Source: Pedobacter sp. L105
GTDB taxonomy: Bacteria > Bacteroidota > Bacteroidia > Sphingobacteriales > Sphingobacteriaceae
Length of the DNA: 64,000 bases
NCBI RefSeq assembly: GCF_009765875.1
Contig: NZ_LMUP01000002.1
Coordinates: 186,001 to 250,000 of the forward strand
Reading direction: 5' to 3'
Shown: one piece after another, positions 17,204 to 27,651 of the stretch
How the letters are laid out: every line of letters begins with the position of its first letter
How positions within the stretch are numbered: the first letter of the stretch is position 1
Position numbers and translations under genes: made by a program
Notes under the pieces: model-generated
What the model was told of the DNA's origin: nothing
Seen by the model: only the letters and a program-made list of their open reading frames with translations
Databases searched by the model: none

Positions 17204-19648
17204 ATGCAGCAAACTATCCGTAAATTTTTGTTCTTATGTTCTTTTGTCCCACTTGCAGCTTCGTCCATTGAAGCGCAAACCATCATTAAAGGGTATGTAT
17301 CAGATGAACAGCAGAAGCCTGCTGGTTTCGCCACTGTCAGATTAGCAAAGACATCAGATTCAACACTCGTCAAAACTACATTAACATCAGTTGATGGAAA
17401 CTTCTTTTTTGAAGAGGTACAATCAGGGACTTACCTGGTTACCGTAGAATGGATAGGCTACCATAAATCAGTTAGTAATCCTTTCAGCTTAACTATCGGA
17501 AACAAAGAAATTACGTTAAAAAACATCCTGCTGCAACCGGAGACAAAACTGTTAAATACAGTCAATATCAATGGTAAAAAACCATTGATAGAAACAAAAG
17601 GCGGAAAGACGATACTCAATGTAGGCAGCAGTATCCTGTCTGCTGGAAACTCAGCCCTGGAAATACTCTCCAAAGCACCGGGTGTTACGGTAGACAGGGA
17701 AGGAAATATTAGTTTAAAAGGTAAAAGCGGGGTCAATGTAATGATCAACGGAAAACTCACCTATTTATCTGCTGCACAACTGGCTACTTTATTACGCTCT
17801 ACTGAAGGGAATACGATTGAAACCATTGAGCTGATGAGTAGTCCCCCTGCAACCTATGATGCTTCAGGCAGTGGAGGCATCATCAATATAAAATTAAAGA
17901 AAAACAGTAATTACGGAACCAATGGTACTGTTACCGCAGGTACAGGTTACGGTAAATTTTACAAGAACAATACCGGGATCAACTTTAATCACCGCACTAA
18001 AAACCTGAATGTTTTTGGCAGTTATACTTATACAAATGATAAAGAATACCAGGATCTGGATCTTGAACGCAGTACAAAAGCAAGCAATGAAACTACTTAT
18101 TTTAGTCAGCAGGGGCGTAACATCACTAAACTGCAGAACAACAACTACAGGGCCGGGCTGGATTATACCATCAATAAAAAAAACACGATAGGCCTCTTAT
18201 TTAACGGGTATATCAACAACAACACCAGTAACAATGAAAATAAAACATGGATAGGTAACCAGCCCTCTAAAACAGATTCTTCCATCCTGGCCGAAAACAC
18301 CGGTAAAGCCAGCTTTAAAAATCAATCCTATAACCTGAATTACAAATCCGTACTAGATACTTCCGGGCAGGAGCTCAGTGCAGATGCAGATTATTCACAA
18401 TTCCGAAGCAATAGCCAGACTGTATATAACAATTATTTTTACAATAATCTTGGCCAGTCTTTTAAAACACCGGTTATCTATCGGAATGCAACACCTTCTA
18501 CCGTAAAAATATGGTCGGGCAAATTAGATTATACCATTCCATTTACGGCAAAAACCAAACTGGAAACCGGGTTAAAAAGCAGCTTTGTACAAACAGATAA
18601 TGATTTCCAATTTGAAGACTTTCAGTTTAACACGTGGAAAAATGACCCATCAAGGAGTAACAGGTTCATTTATAAAGAAAACGTGAATGCCGCTTATGCC
18701 AATCTAAATACTGAATTTAACTCCACCTCCCTTCAGGTTGGTTTACGTACAGAACTTACCCATTCAGAAGGCAACTCTCCTACCCTTCAGCAAATAGTGA
18801 AAAGAAATTATACAGACCTGTTTCCCAATCTTTCCCTGAGCCAGAAATTATCCGACCAGAATGATATTGGGTTCTCTTACAGCAGAAGAATTGACCGGCC
18901 TGATTATCAGTCACTCAATCCCTTTCTGTATTTTAACGACTTGTATACGTATGCCCAGGGAAATCCATTACTCAATCCGCAGTATACCAATTCATTTGAG
19001 TTTTCTTACAGTTATAAAAAGATACTTAATGCCACACTTGGGTACAGCCATACCAGAGATGTAATTACCACCACATTGATTACAGATACAATTAAAAAAA
19101 CTATTCTGATCAAAGATCAGAATCTGGCGGCACAGAACCTCTATAATCTGAATGTAAGTATGCCATTAACCATTACAAAGTGGTGGAATACGACAAATAC
19201 TATTACCCTTTTTTACAGGAGCTTCAGCTCACCTGATCTGATGGGTGCTTCATTTCACAGCGGAAAAACTTCATACCTGCTAAACACCACGCAATCCTTT
19301 ACTATAACGCCCACCATCAACGCAGAACTTTCCATGAACTACCAGTCGGCGCAGGTTTATGGCACTTATGCTGTAAAACCACTATATAATATGGATATGG
19401 GATTAAGCAAATCATTCGCCGGCAACAGGGCAAATATAAAAGTGGCAGCAAACGATGTATTCAATTTCATGAAAGCAAGGATCAGCAGCGCGATACCGGG
19501 TCAGGATTACCAGCTGATACAAAAAGAAGAAACCCGGGTTTTCAGGATAACGTTTAGCTATAATTTTGGAAGCAGCCTGATCAAAGCAGTTGCCACGCAT
19601 GTCAACGCATCTGATACTGAACAAAAGAGGGTAAAATCAGGTAACTGA
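17204..19648 (+). CDS. Outer-membrane beta-barrel protein, TonB-receptor-like, with carboxypeptidase-regulatory-like domain
   Basis: 814 aa from the ATG at 17204, where a signal peptide MQQTIRKFLFLCSF...EAQ begins; the frame stays open upstream to 17114 without a better start. An Ig-like CarboxypepD_reg region (IIKGYVSDEQQKPAGFATV onward, about 75 residues) is followed by a short plug (SAGNSALEILSKAPGVTVDR, SGGIINI). A long beta-barrel of the OMP_b-brl_3 kind ends in FRITFSYNFG plus a tail. It is probably an outer-membrane transporter or adhesin of unknown ligand; no SusD partner is adjacent. A T-rich hairpin terminator follows. Confidence 0.88.
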   Translation: MQQTIRKFLFLCSFVPLAASSIEAQTIIKGYVSDEQQKPAGFATVRLAKTSDSTLVKTTLTSVDGNFFFEEVQSGTYLVTVEWIGYHKSVSNPFSLTIGNKEITLKNILLQPETKLLNTVNINGKKPLIETKGGKTILNVGSSILSAGNSALEILSKAPGVTVDREGNISLKGKSGVNVMINGKLTYLSAAQLATLLRSTEGNTIETIELMSSPPATYDASGSGGIINIKLKKNSNYGTNGTVTAGTGYGKFYKNNTGINFNHRTKNLNVFGSYTYTNDKEYQDLDLERSTKASNETTYFSQQGRNITKLQNNNYRAGLDYTINKKNTIGLLFNGYINNNTSNNENKTWIGNQPSKTDSSILAENTGKASFKNQSYNLNYKSVLDTSGQELSADADYSQFRSNSQTVYNNYFYNNLGQSFKTPVIYRNATPSTVKIWSGKLDYTIPFTAKTKLETGLKSSFVQTDNDFQFEDFQFNTWKNDPSRSNRFIYKENVNAAYANLNTEFNSTSLQVGLRTELTHSEGNSPTLQQIVKRNYTDLFPNLSLSQKLSDQNDIGFSYSRRIDRPDYQSLNPFLYFNDLYTYAQGNPLLNPQYTNSFEFSYSYKKILNATLGYSHTRDVITTTLITDTIKKTILIKDQNLAAQNLYNLNVSMPLTITKWWNTTNTITLFYRSFSSPDLMGASFHSGKTSYLLNTTQSFTITPTINAELSMNYQSAQVYGTYAVKPLYNMDMGLSKSFAGNRANIKVAANDVFNFMKARISSAIPGQDYQLIQKEETRVFRITFSYNFGSSLIKAVATHVNASDTEQKRVKSGN

Positions 19649-19750
19649 CCTTTTATTCTATTATCCTGCTAAATATTTAAAAAAAAATATACGGTAACAC
19701 AATAATCTCCCATTTTTAACGCTTATGTATATGAGAGCGTTAATTAGATG

Positions 19751-19789
19751 GCGGGGATAATCTGAAAGGATTATCCCCGCTTCTTTTTT
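19751..19789 (+). terminator. Rho-independent terminator
   Basis: GCGGGGATAATC (19751-19762) pairs perfectly with GATTATCCCCGC (19769-19780) around a 6-nt loop and is followed by TTCTTTTTT. It ends the receptor transcript before the convergent DUF5686 gene. Confidence 0.9.
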
Positions 19790-19847
19790 GAAGAAGTTTT
19801 TTGACTATCTATTAGCAGTAAAAATCAGCCTGAATTTTAGCAACAGC

Positions 19848-22433
19848 TTAAAAATCAGGACTGAAACTAAGCTTAACACCGTAAGGGTTAACACCCTGGT
19901 GTTCCAGGTAATTGAAACGTTTGATAAAATCTACACGTAATATTTTAAAGATATTACCTATTCCAAAACCAGCCTCTGTATAAGGTGTATTACCTAAACT
20001 ATAAGTACCATTTCCTCCATTTGATCCTGTGGGAAATTGATACAGGCCCTGACTAAACAAAGGGTTATTTTCGTTACGTAAACCACCATATAAAACTTTA
20101 AGGGATAAATATTCCCTCCATTTGAGGTGTTCTATCAAAGGTATTTTGTTCAGGAAGAAGCCTTGAAAGGCTTGCGTAAAATTAAATCCTACATAATGAT
20201 CACTTACAAATTCCAGGTAGTCCATCTGGTTGTAAGCATTGGGATCATAAGCGATAGATTGATTAGCCGGACTGATATTCAATAGCGGAAACGGAACCTT
20301 CCCGCTGATCAGGTTGCCCAATACGGTGACATCAGCATATCCAAGCTGAGAAAAATAAAACCGCTTGTAAATATTTGCACTCATGTTGGTATAAGAATAA
20401 GCCCCATCAAGAAACCCCTTAAAGGCATGGTTGATCTGCAAATTGAATATCGGATATTTGCTATGGATGGTATGGCGCAACATTGTTCCCTGGATGATCT
20501 GCTCATGGGGTGCATAACGTAAGGACAGATCAACTTCACTCGTGGTCAGGTCATGTATAACCGTATGGTCGGCATCATTCATCTGATAAACCAATGTTCC
20601 CGCAGCCTGCTGGTTCCAGTTTTTTATACCAATATTGTAGGAAAAGTGATTTTCAAAATCCTTTACATAAGCTACCGAATAAATTCTATTGTATAACCAG
20701 TAATCTGTCTTGCCTGTATGAAATGAAGTTAATGCAGCCTGCGAATTATTAATGGCAAAGGTTTGTCCTGGCAGGTTAACATCATACAAATAACTTACTT
20801 TAAAATAATCATTTGGATAACGGTACGGAGGTGTTTTATTTAGTGAAAAATAGGTACTTACGTCATATTTCGCTTTCTGGTCTTTTGTACCATAGGCGGC
20901 ATATCCATCCAGATAGATATTTTCATTAAATTTTGGTGTAGTCCTTCCACCGATCTGGAAACGTCCCCCCTCCTGATTGTTAAAAGAAAAAGAAGAGCCC
21001 AACTGGCCTATTTGTATAGGTCCCGCGTTTGCATAACCTCCGGTAATTGCAGAGGCAATCCAGGTTGTCCTTTTGAAGGAAGGCATATTTTGTAACCTGT
21101 TAACTTTGGCATAAACCTGGGCCTGCTGACTGGTTAGCGTGTCTGTACGATGCTGTGCCCAATAACTTGTGTCCGTCTGACTGGAACCGACCAGGCTTTG
21201 CTTGCTCTTACCTTTGTAAAAATCGGCTACAAGCGGCGAATCCAGTTTATAGTTTGAAAAAACAGCCGTTCGTTCTCCAAAAACACCCATTCCTTTGTTC
21301 TTTAAAACACCGAAATCTGCCGCTACGTCACTTTTCATGAGGTAATAACGTCCTCCGGGGAATTTCTTAAAGTCTTGACGGACTTTCAGGCTACGCATAA
21401 AATTGATATTGATCTGCCGGTTTACATTCAATTCGCAGGATTCAACGGCATAGTTGCCGTCCAGCGTAACCAGCAACTTTCCCTCAAATAACAGATCACC
21501 TTTATTCCGCGGAGTAAAACTGATTTCAACCAATTTTTCATTGCCCAATTTTACGGTATCCTGAATAAAGAATTTGTAAAAATCAGGGGCATGATCAGAG
21601 ATTGGACTCAAAAACTGGTTACTGATAATAAAAATATTGTTTTTATAAATGTCGATACTGTTTCCATATAAACGGTTCATGTAAGTATCCAGACCTACAG
21701 TATCAATGAATTTGATAATATTAATCCCTTTCTCTGCATGCAGCACCTGAATAGATTTTTCAGGATTTTTGCGGTAGAAGTTCTGGGACAGCTTTTCATT
21801 AAAATAAACCGGAAGAGAGGTTTGTTTTTGCCCGTTTATTCTTGAGGCTGTATCCAGCATAAACTTATATTTGCTGAAAAAGTGACTATTAAGCAGCTTT
21901 GGAGACATATCGAAGACGGATAAGCCGATACGTTCATACAGATCATATTGAAGATAATCTGTGTTTTGCATACGGTTCTGCTCCTTGTGGTTAATTACCT
22001 GTTGAATCAGTTCCACAGCGGGGTTTCCCTTGTTTTTGTACTTCTTCAGTTTCCCAGAGCTGATAGCAACTTCTTTTAGCTGGTTCTGACTACCATGAAG
22101 CCTAATTTGCAACTCATTAACCTGACCAGCCTTTATTATTTTTGTTACCGACTGATAACCTACATAAGAAAACGTTACCCTGCTGAATAAACCCGGGGCG
22201 CTCAGCGTAAATGATCCTTCTGCGTCAGACCTGGTACCGATGTGATTGTCACTAAAACTAATATTGATAGATGCCAGCGACTGCCCGCTAACAGCGTCCA
22301 TAACTTTCCCTTTCACCAGCGTGGTAACCTGGGCTGTGCTATCTACTTTTTGTGCAGCACTAATAAAAGGAGCTAAAATAAGGAGAAGAAAACTAAGCTT
22401 CTTCAACTGGGCTTTATCCAAAAGCGGATACAT
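19848..22433 (-). CDS. DUF5686 and carboxypeptidase-like regulatory domain protein, outer membrane
   Basis: 861 aa from the ATG at 22433, which begins a signal peptide MYPLLDKAQLKKLSFLLLIL...SAAQ; an ATG at 22487 would add 18 polar residues. After the signal comes a CarboxypepD_reg domain (VKGKVMDAVSGQSLASINIS, GYQSV), then the long DUF5686 region with predicted barrel strands to the C-terminus (GVKLSFSPDF). Family members are Bacteroidota outer-membrane proteins of unknown substrate. It stands as a single gene, convergent with the receptor at 17204-19648. Confidence 0.88.
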   Translation of the reverse strand: MYPLLDKAQLKKLSFLLLILAPFISAAQKVDSTAQVTTLVKGKVMDAVSGQSLASINISFSDNHIGTRSDAEGSFTLSAPGLFSRVTFSYVGYQSVTKIIKAGQVNELQIRLHGSQNQLKEVAISSGKLKKYKNKGNPAVELIQQVINHKEQNRMQNTDYLQYDLYERIGLSVFDMSPKLLNSHFFSKYKFMLDTASRINGQKQTSLPVYFNEKLSQNFYRKNPEKSIQVLHAEKGINIIKFIDTVGLDTYMNRLYGNSIDIYKNNIFIISNQFLSPISDHAPDFYKFFIQDTVKLGNEKLVEISFTPRNKGDLLFEGKLLVTLDGNYAVESCELNVNRQININFMRSLKVRQDFKKFPGGRYYLMKSDVAADFGVLKNKGMGVFGERTAVFSNYKLDSPLVADFYKGKSKQSLVGSSQTDTSYWAQHRTDTLTSQQAQVYAKVNRLQNMPSFKRTTWIASAITGGYANAGPIQIGQLGSSFSFNNQEGGRFQIGGRTTPKFNENIYLDGYAAYGTKDQKAKYDVSTYFSLNKTPPYRYPNDYFKVSYLYDVNLPGQTFAINNSQAALTSFHTGKTDYWLYNRIYSVAYVKDFENHFSYNIGIKNWNQQAAGTLVYQMNDADHTVIHDLTTSEVDLSLRYAPHEQIIQGTMLRHTIHSKYPIFNLQINHAFKGFLDGAYSYTNMSANIYKRFYFSQLGYADVTVLGNLISGKVPFPLLNISPANQSIAYDPNAYNQMDYLEFVSDHYVGFNFTQAFQGFFLNKIPLIEHLKWREYLSLKVLYGGLRNENNPLFSQGLYQFPTGSNGGNGTYSLGNTPYTEAGFGIGNIFKILRVDFIKRFNYLEHQGVNPYGVKLSFSPDF

Positions 22434-22700
22434 CAACTTCCCCGTGGAAGCCAATTTTGTTTTTCTATTCCGAAACGACAGTGACAAATTGAATTATTTA
22501 TTAGTAAACATTAGAGTAACTGTTTTGTCATAGAAAAAGTTTGAGAAATGATATTTATTAGAGCAAAATTAATTTCTAATTTTGAATTATTTCTGAATAT
22601 AATGAAGTTAATCTTAAAAACAAGCCATCATTGAAGAATATCATTCGGTCAACAAAAGTATAAATCTGCTGAGCCCGGCAATATACTGTACAGCACCTTA

Positions 22701-23258
22701 TTACAAATCGCATCCGGAAGAGGGTTGTAAACCTTCTTTATCTTTAGTAAATGACGGTTTACCCTGTTTAAACGTAACGATCCATATACTATCATAATCG
22801 TCATCAGGCCAGATCAGGTCGTTTCTGTTAATGCCCAGGGCACTGATAATAGCGGGGATTCCTGAATGCTCCCAGCAGATCAGCACCGTACCCTTTCTCG
22901 TTAACAGATCGGTTGTTAAACCTATCGGGTCCTTTTGTTTATGACTACTGTTGATCACCAGGTTGTATCGGGCGGCCAAAGGGACAACAGTTTGAAACAT
23001 CCTTGCATGTTTTGTTGAATCTCCCAAACCCAAACCGGGTACAAAGGTAAATTCCGGAACTCCAAATTTAGCCACAATCACAGCTGGCAGCATCCTGGAT
23101 CTGTTTAAACCCTGACAAGTTAAATTATCGCCCTTAACCGGCTTCTCTGCATGACGTATAAAAACAAGTCTTAAATCGTTTGATTGTGCCTTCACTGCAG
23201 ATTGGGCAAATACTGTTATAAAAATGAGCAGGATAAAGTTGCTTAAAGTTTTCTTCAT
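22701..23258 (-). CDS. Secreted histidine-phosphatase-family protein
   Basis: 185 aa with a signal peptide (MKKTLSNFILLIFITVFAQS). The branch-1 motif is F-I-R-H-A-E-K-P, providing the phospho-His and its neighbouring Arg, and a second His occurs in ICWEHSGIP. Overall length is short but complete for small periplasmic family members. The substrate is unknown. It is divergent from the beta-propeller gene at 23569. Confidence 0.85.
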   Translation of the reverse strand: MKKTLSNFILLIFITVFAQSAVKAQSNDLRLVFIRHAEKPVKGDNLTCQGLNRSRMLPAVIVAKFGVPEFTFVPGLGLGDSTKHARMFQTVVPLAARYNLVINSSHKQKDPIGLTTDLLTRKGTVLICWEHSGIPAIISALGINRNDLIWPDDDYDSIWIVTFKQGKPSFTKDKEGLQPSSGCDL

Positions 23259-23568
23259 TTTTTTGAATAGGAATACCGGTTGCCGGGCAAATGATCAGCT
23301 GCTGCAAAGAAACCTGTTAAAACTGGATAAATACTGATTTTCTGGTGCTGAGCAAATCAATAACTTAATTTTAACACTATAGTAACAATCATATTAAGAC
23401 CCCATTAAACCACCTCCTCTCAAATAAATTGATAAATATTCATGCCTTTTTCTTTCTATCTTCAGAATTAATTCAGAGTATATCTCTTTTTTTGTGAAAG
23501 GAGCTTCGACATTAAAACCAAGCGGGCAGCCTGCCGATAAAAAAAATATACTTGAAAAAAGAAAAACT

Positions 23569-24588
23569 ATGTCAATATTAAAAACAGCCTCAATAGCCCT
23601 ATTGCTTATCAATTTTTGTACAGCAATACAAACCGATGCACAAACAAAAACCGGTATTCATTTATTGCGTACCGATAAGATATATAGTGATGCCGGATGG
23701 GATTATCTCCTTGCCGATCATGCCCAGCAAAAGCTTTATGTTTCGCACGGTACACAAGTGAATATCCTGAATGAAAAAACGGGTGATTCTCTCGGGGTAA
23801 TCACCAATACCCCTGGCGTACATGGTATATTGATCCTGCACGATCTGAAAAAAGGTTATACCACTAATGGAAAAGCTGGCGACTTAACTGTTTTTGATAT
23901 CAGTACCAATGCGGTTATCAAAAAGATTAAAGCCGGTGAAAATCCTGACGCTATCTTTTATGATGATTTTTCGAAAAAAATATATGTATGTAACGGACGT
24001 AGCCTGGATATGAGTGTAATTGATCCGGCAACGGACAAAGTTATTGCTACCATTCCTCTGGGTGGAAAACCAGAAACTGCTGTATCTAACGGAAAAGGAA
24101 AAATATTTGTGAATATTGAAGATAAAAATGATGTTTTATCTATCGATGCCAAAACGCTTAAAGTTTTACAACGCTTTAAACTGGAAGGTGGAGAAGAACC
24201 TTCAGGCTTAGCTATCGACAGGCTCACTTCCCGCTTATTTGTTGGCTGTGGAAATAAAGTATTGATAGTACTCGATGCGCAGACCGGTAAAAAGATCAGC
24301 ACCCTTCCTATTGGTGACGGATGCGACGGCGTAGCTTTTGACCCTTCATTAAAACTTGCCTACAGCTCTAATGGCGACGGTACATTAACTGTGATTAAAG
24401 AAATTAGCGCGAATCAATTTAAGGTAATAGAAAACATTAAAACATTTCTGGGAGCCCGCACCATCGCTTTAGATTATACCACTCACCATATTTTCCTGCC
24501 TACTTCAGATTTTAAAAGTACAGAATTTGAAGGAAAAAAAGCAATCCGTATACCGGGTACTTTCAGGGTACTGGAGTATGGACAGTAA
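23569..24588 (+). CDS. Secreted YncE/YVTN-type beta-propeller protein
   Basis: 339 aa from the ATG at 23569 with signal peptide MSILKTASIALLLINFCTAI...DAQ; the open frame upstream to 23494 lacks a signal. The body is a series of about seven repeats of the kind KIYVCNGRSLDMSVIDPATD followed by KVIATIPLGGKPE, typical of YVTN propellers. These act as periplasmic or surface binding scaffolds; the ligand is unknown. No operon partner is seen. Confidence 0.88.
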   Translation: MSILKTASIALLLINFCTAIQTDAQTKTGIHLLRTDKIYSDAGWDYLLADHAQQKLYVSHGTQVNILNEKTGDSLGVITNTPGVHGILILHDLKKGYTTNGKAGDLTVFDISTNAVIKKIKAGENPDAIFYDDFSKKIYVCNGRSLDMSVIDPATDKVIATIPLGGKPETAVSNGKGKIFVNIEDKNDVLSIDAKTLKVLQRFKLEGGEEPSGLAIDRLTSRLFVGCGNKVLIVLDAQTGKKISTLPIGDGCDGVAFDPSLKLAYSSNGDGTLTVIKEISANQFKVIENIKTFLGARTIALDYTTHHIFLPTSDFKSTEFEGKKAIRIPGTFRVLEYGQ

Positions 24589-24978
24589 ATTTTTCTTACT
24601 GCAAAAGAGCTGCAGAAAAGCCCGGTACTTTTAGGGCCGAAATACTTTTTCCATTTTTATCCATATACGGTTATCCTGCTGAAAAACTCCGGGGGTGATA
24701 AAGGGCACTAGTGATCTGTCCTTAAAAATCCAGGAAATAATAACCAGAGTTTGTACTCGGCTTGTTGGGGGACGGCTTTGTATAAGTCCGGGAAAGTCCG
24801 TTTGGATACGCTCTAAGGACGTTTTTACTAGTTAAAAATACGAACTTACTATTCAGGCAGACGGACTTTCCCCTGATTAGATCAAAGCATGGTCAGGCTC
24901 GTGACCGGGCGGTGAGCGATTAAGATTATATAAAATATCACTAACAAAATAAATTCCTATAACCAAGAATTAACATTA
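24589..24978. other. Gene-free stretch with an extended hairpin
   Basis: GGGAAAGTCCGTTTG (24790-24804) pairs with CAGACGGACTTTCCC (24858-24872) over 15 bp with one G-T wobble, and a second inner stem forms from GTTTTTA/TAAAAATAC near 24820-24842. It could be a terminator for the genes on either side or a small RNA. No other feature seen. Confidence 0.45.
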
Positions 24979-25218
24979 CTATCCATATATTTTTACATTC
25001 CAAAAGTTTAGAAATGGGAAGAGCCTTTCTTCCCATTCATGAGATAAAAAGGCACGCTGTCCCTCCTTTTCTTCTTCAGTCAATATTCCGGATAATCGTA
25101 AACTAGAGAACAAGCTTTCGTAGTAGCTATCAATTGATGCAACTTTCTCTGGATCGGTATAAGTAACCAATAGGTTCAATTCGGGATTGGGAATGACAGG
25201 AGGAGTTTGATTATTCAT
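24979..25218 (-). CDS. Small hypothetical protein
   Basis: 79 aa, soluble and acidic, with no signal peptide or recognised motif (starts MNNQTPPVIPNPELNLLVTY, ends WNVKIYG). It lies 71 bp downstream of the secreted protein at 25290-26570 on the same strand, so it may share its transcript. Codon use looks natural and no frame competes. Confidence 0.5.
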   Translation of the reverse strand: MNNQTPPVIPNPELNLLVTYTDPEKVASIDSYYESLFSSLRLSGILTEEEKEGQRAFLSHEWEERLFPFLNFWNVKIYG

Positions 25219-25289
25219 TATAAGTTGATTTTACAGTTATTGATTCATTCTCGCATATTGATTAACGACCATTTACATTCAGGTAGCTT

Positions 25290-26570
25290 TTAAACTTCCT
25301 GATAGTCAATAAGTTTTTTCAGGATATCCAGACATTCCTTATCTTTCACTACAGCAAGTGCATCGATTATCATTGATCCATTATCATCCTCTAACCTGAC
25401 ATAATATTTAAACAGCGCAGCGATCATTTTATCCCTTAAAGCTTCGTTAGCCTCTCCTTTAATTCTTTCATATACAATGGCATAACTCACAGTTTCAAAA
25501 TCAATTAAAACTTTCGTTTTTATCCTTTCGATCATAAACAGCGCATATTCTTTAGAATCTAATAAAACACTATCCGGGATATTGCGCCCATCATCAAATT
25601 GGTATTGATCAGAAAAACTCTTTGCTAAAGCATTGAAGCCTGTTATATCTTTTTTTGACAGCTGATCATGTAGCTTAACCTGCAGATCTGTTAGAAGATG
25701 TCTTCCCATATGCCCCAGCACATCAGCATGTAACAGGTGATATGAATAATCAGACATTTCTGGCTGATACTTCTCTATGAGATCATACAGCAGGTTAGTA
25801 TATCTGAACGACTGGTTGTCCTTGTGATACTGATTATCTTTTGTGAACTCTGGCGATACTTTTACCGTATCCGTTTCCACCGCATATAGAAATTCATTCT
25901 GGCATCTGTATTTTCCAGAAGCACGGCCAGAAAAGTCAAGATCATAAATATTTGAGACATCAGTTTTATGTACCGTTATTTTAATATCGTCTCCTGGTTC
26001 AAAGTGAAATTCCCTGGCTACTGTTATATCCATTAGATAACCAGTCAGCAATAAGGAGAAGTACAAAGGTTTGGATTGACCTTTCAGTTCGAAGATGTAT
26101 GAGCTGCCAGTATTAGATTTAGGCTGTATTTCTGTTTTTATGGTATTTGACAACCTATGAGGATCTATTCCTTTCTCATAGACCACTAGAAAAGGCCTGC
26201 TGATCGTTCCCTCCTCTAAAACAATTTCAAATACTACGTTCTTTTTAGCAGGCGATGTAACGACAACCTGATTGCGTTTTGCATTTACACGTGATAAAGC
26301 TAGTTTGGAAGTTCGGTTTAATGTGGATTTCATCTGTTTCATTTTTTTAGGGTTAATATTTTGTGGTTCATTTTCAGAATTATACATAAACCTTTTAGCA
26401 GATTGATGTAAAGGGGTAGCTATGGTGATGAGCTTTGCAGCATTTATCGATTCTGCCATTGCCGGGCGGTTTAAACAAAAATTACTCAATAGAATGAGGA
26501 AAGCTAATACCCCATTCATAGACGATATTTTTAGGCATAACATGCCCATTAAGCAGTTTTTTGCTTTCAT
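25290..26570 (-). CDS. Secreted protein resembling the N-terminal half of Pedobacter TlpA-like proteins
   Basis: 426 aa with a hydrophobic leader (GVLAFLILLSNFCLNRPAMA). The middle reads FEPGDDIKITVHK, then DLDFSGRASGKYRCQNEF, a pattern I associate with the region preceding thioredoxin domains in large Pedobacter/Sphingobacterium thiol-disulfide proteins. The end reads ECLDILKKLIDYQEV-stop, where such proteins usually run into a thioredoxin fold. That domain is absent here, and no CxxC is present. Either it is a natural stand-alone scaffold or a truncated gene. Function unknown. Confidence 0.6.
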   Translation of the reverse strand: MKAKNCLMGMLCLKISSMNGVLAFLILLSNFCLNRPAMAESINAAKLITIATPLHQSAKRFMYNSENEPQNINPKKMKQMKSTLNRTSKLALSRVNAKRNQVVVTSPAKKNVVFEIVLEEGTISRPFLVVYEKGIDPHRLSNTIKTEIQPKSNTGSSYIFELKGQSKPLYFSLLLTGYLMDITVAREFHFEPGDDIKITVHKTDVSNIYDLDFSGRASGKYRCQNEFLYAVETDTVKVSPEFTKDNQYHKDNQSFRYTNLLYDLIEKYQPEMSDYSYHLLHADVLGHMGRHLLTDLQVKLHDQLSKKDITGFNALAKSFSDQYQFDDGRNIPDSVLLDSKEYALFMIERIKTKVLIDFETVSYAIVYERIKGEANEALRDKMIAALFKYYVRLEDDNGSMIIDALAVVKDKECLDILKKLIDYQEV

Positions 26571-26638
26571 TTTTTGAGATGCTAAAAATTTAAATGATGT
26601 ATTAGGAGGAATTATAGGTAGAATAAGCGGTTAATAAA

Positions 26639-26698
26639 ATGCACAGCGGCCGAGAAGTATTACCAGTAACCAACCTAAATAGCCGGCCGCGTGTGCAT
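26639..26698. repeat. Long hairpin upstream of the secreted protein gene
   Basis: ATGCACA-GCGGCCG (26639-26652) pairs with CGGCCGCGTGTGCAT (26684-26698), 14 bp with one bulge and a 31-nt loop. On the minus strand it is followed by TTTTATT, so a terminator reading into 25290-26570 or a leader structure is possible. Confidence 0.5.
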
Positions 26699-27585
26699 TC
26701 ATCTTCAGTCCGGAGGTTCGATGATGTTTTTAAATGAATGGATCGGGTTAATTCGCATTGTGGTATGTATTTAGTTTACCAGAGTAAGGGCTGATTGTCC
26801 CTCTCCTATTTCCTCAACGAAATTTTAGACATAGGAAGGCCTTTAGGATTAAATCCTTGTTTTTTAGTGATGGAGAATTAAGTTAAAAAGCGGAAAGTTT
26901 AGCTGGGTGGTTTAAAGAACGCCTTGTTTCTAATGGAAGTGACAGAGCCAAACAGCACAGTTTGATGATCTGTAAAATGCCTGTGGGCATTCGCTAAATG
27001 ATTAAAACAGAATAAGCTGTAATTTCGATTTTCCATTGTTATCCATTTTAAGGCATTGAACAAGGAAACTTGTAAGGGGAGCGAAAAGAAATATGGTCGC
27101 TCCCCGTACGCATCTGTACCCCCTAGTATGGGTGAGAACGAATTCTCTAAACACGCAATACGGAGAACGCCCATATCTCTACCGCAAAGGTAAAGAAATT
27201 GGGCATTTTATCATCCGTAACTTTGCGTGTTTTTAGATTTACTAGGTCTACAGATGCAAAGTTTCTTTGATAGAATACCATCAATTTATAAAAAGTTCAT
27301 CAGTCTCTAACACTTAAGAACTACAATACAAATATACGAACATTCTTGAATTAACATCTAAAAACAAAATATATTTTATATTTAATTAATATTTAAATCT
27401 ATATAAACAATTTTTGATAACATATAAAAATATTATGTATAAATAACCATATACCCAAGTGAAGACATCTTATTTTAAAAGAAGGTAATTCCTCATATAA
27501 AATATAGAAATATTAATCTGCTGGAATATAAACTGATCATGAAGATATTTTAGCTATACAGGCGGCCAGCCTAGGCAGGTTGTTC

Positions 27586-27651
27586 CTATTCACCAAAAAA
27601 GGCCATATTTGGTGAACGTATTCACCAAATATGGCCTTTTTTGGTGAATAG
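27586..27651. repeat. Perfect 31-bp-arm palindrome with 4-nt loop
   Basis: Arms 27586-27616 and 27621-27651 are exactly complementary around CGTA. Each arm itself carries TTCACCAAA and TTTGGTGAA, so four such half-sites are nested. The AAAAAA/TTTTTT runs inside the stem argue against a simple terminator. It lies 287 bp beyond the end of the truncated YafY-like gene. Confidence 0.85.

Noticed and set aside
26899..27174. 91-codon minus-strand frame in the gene-free region
   Set aside because: No domain, signal or natural composition; it spans a hairpin and other inverted repeats.
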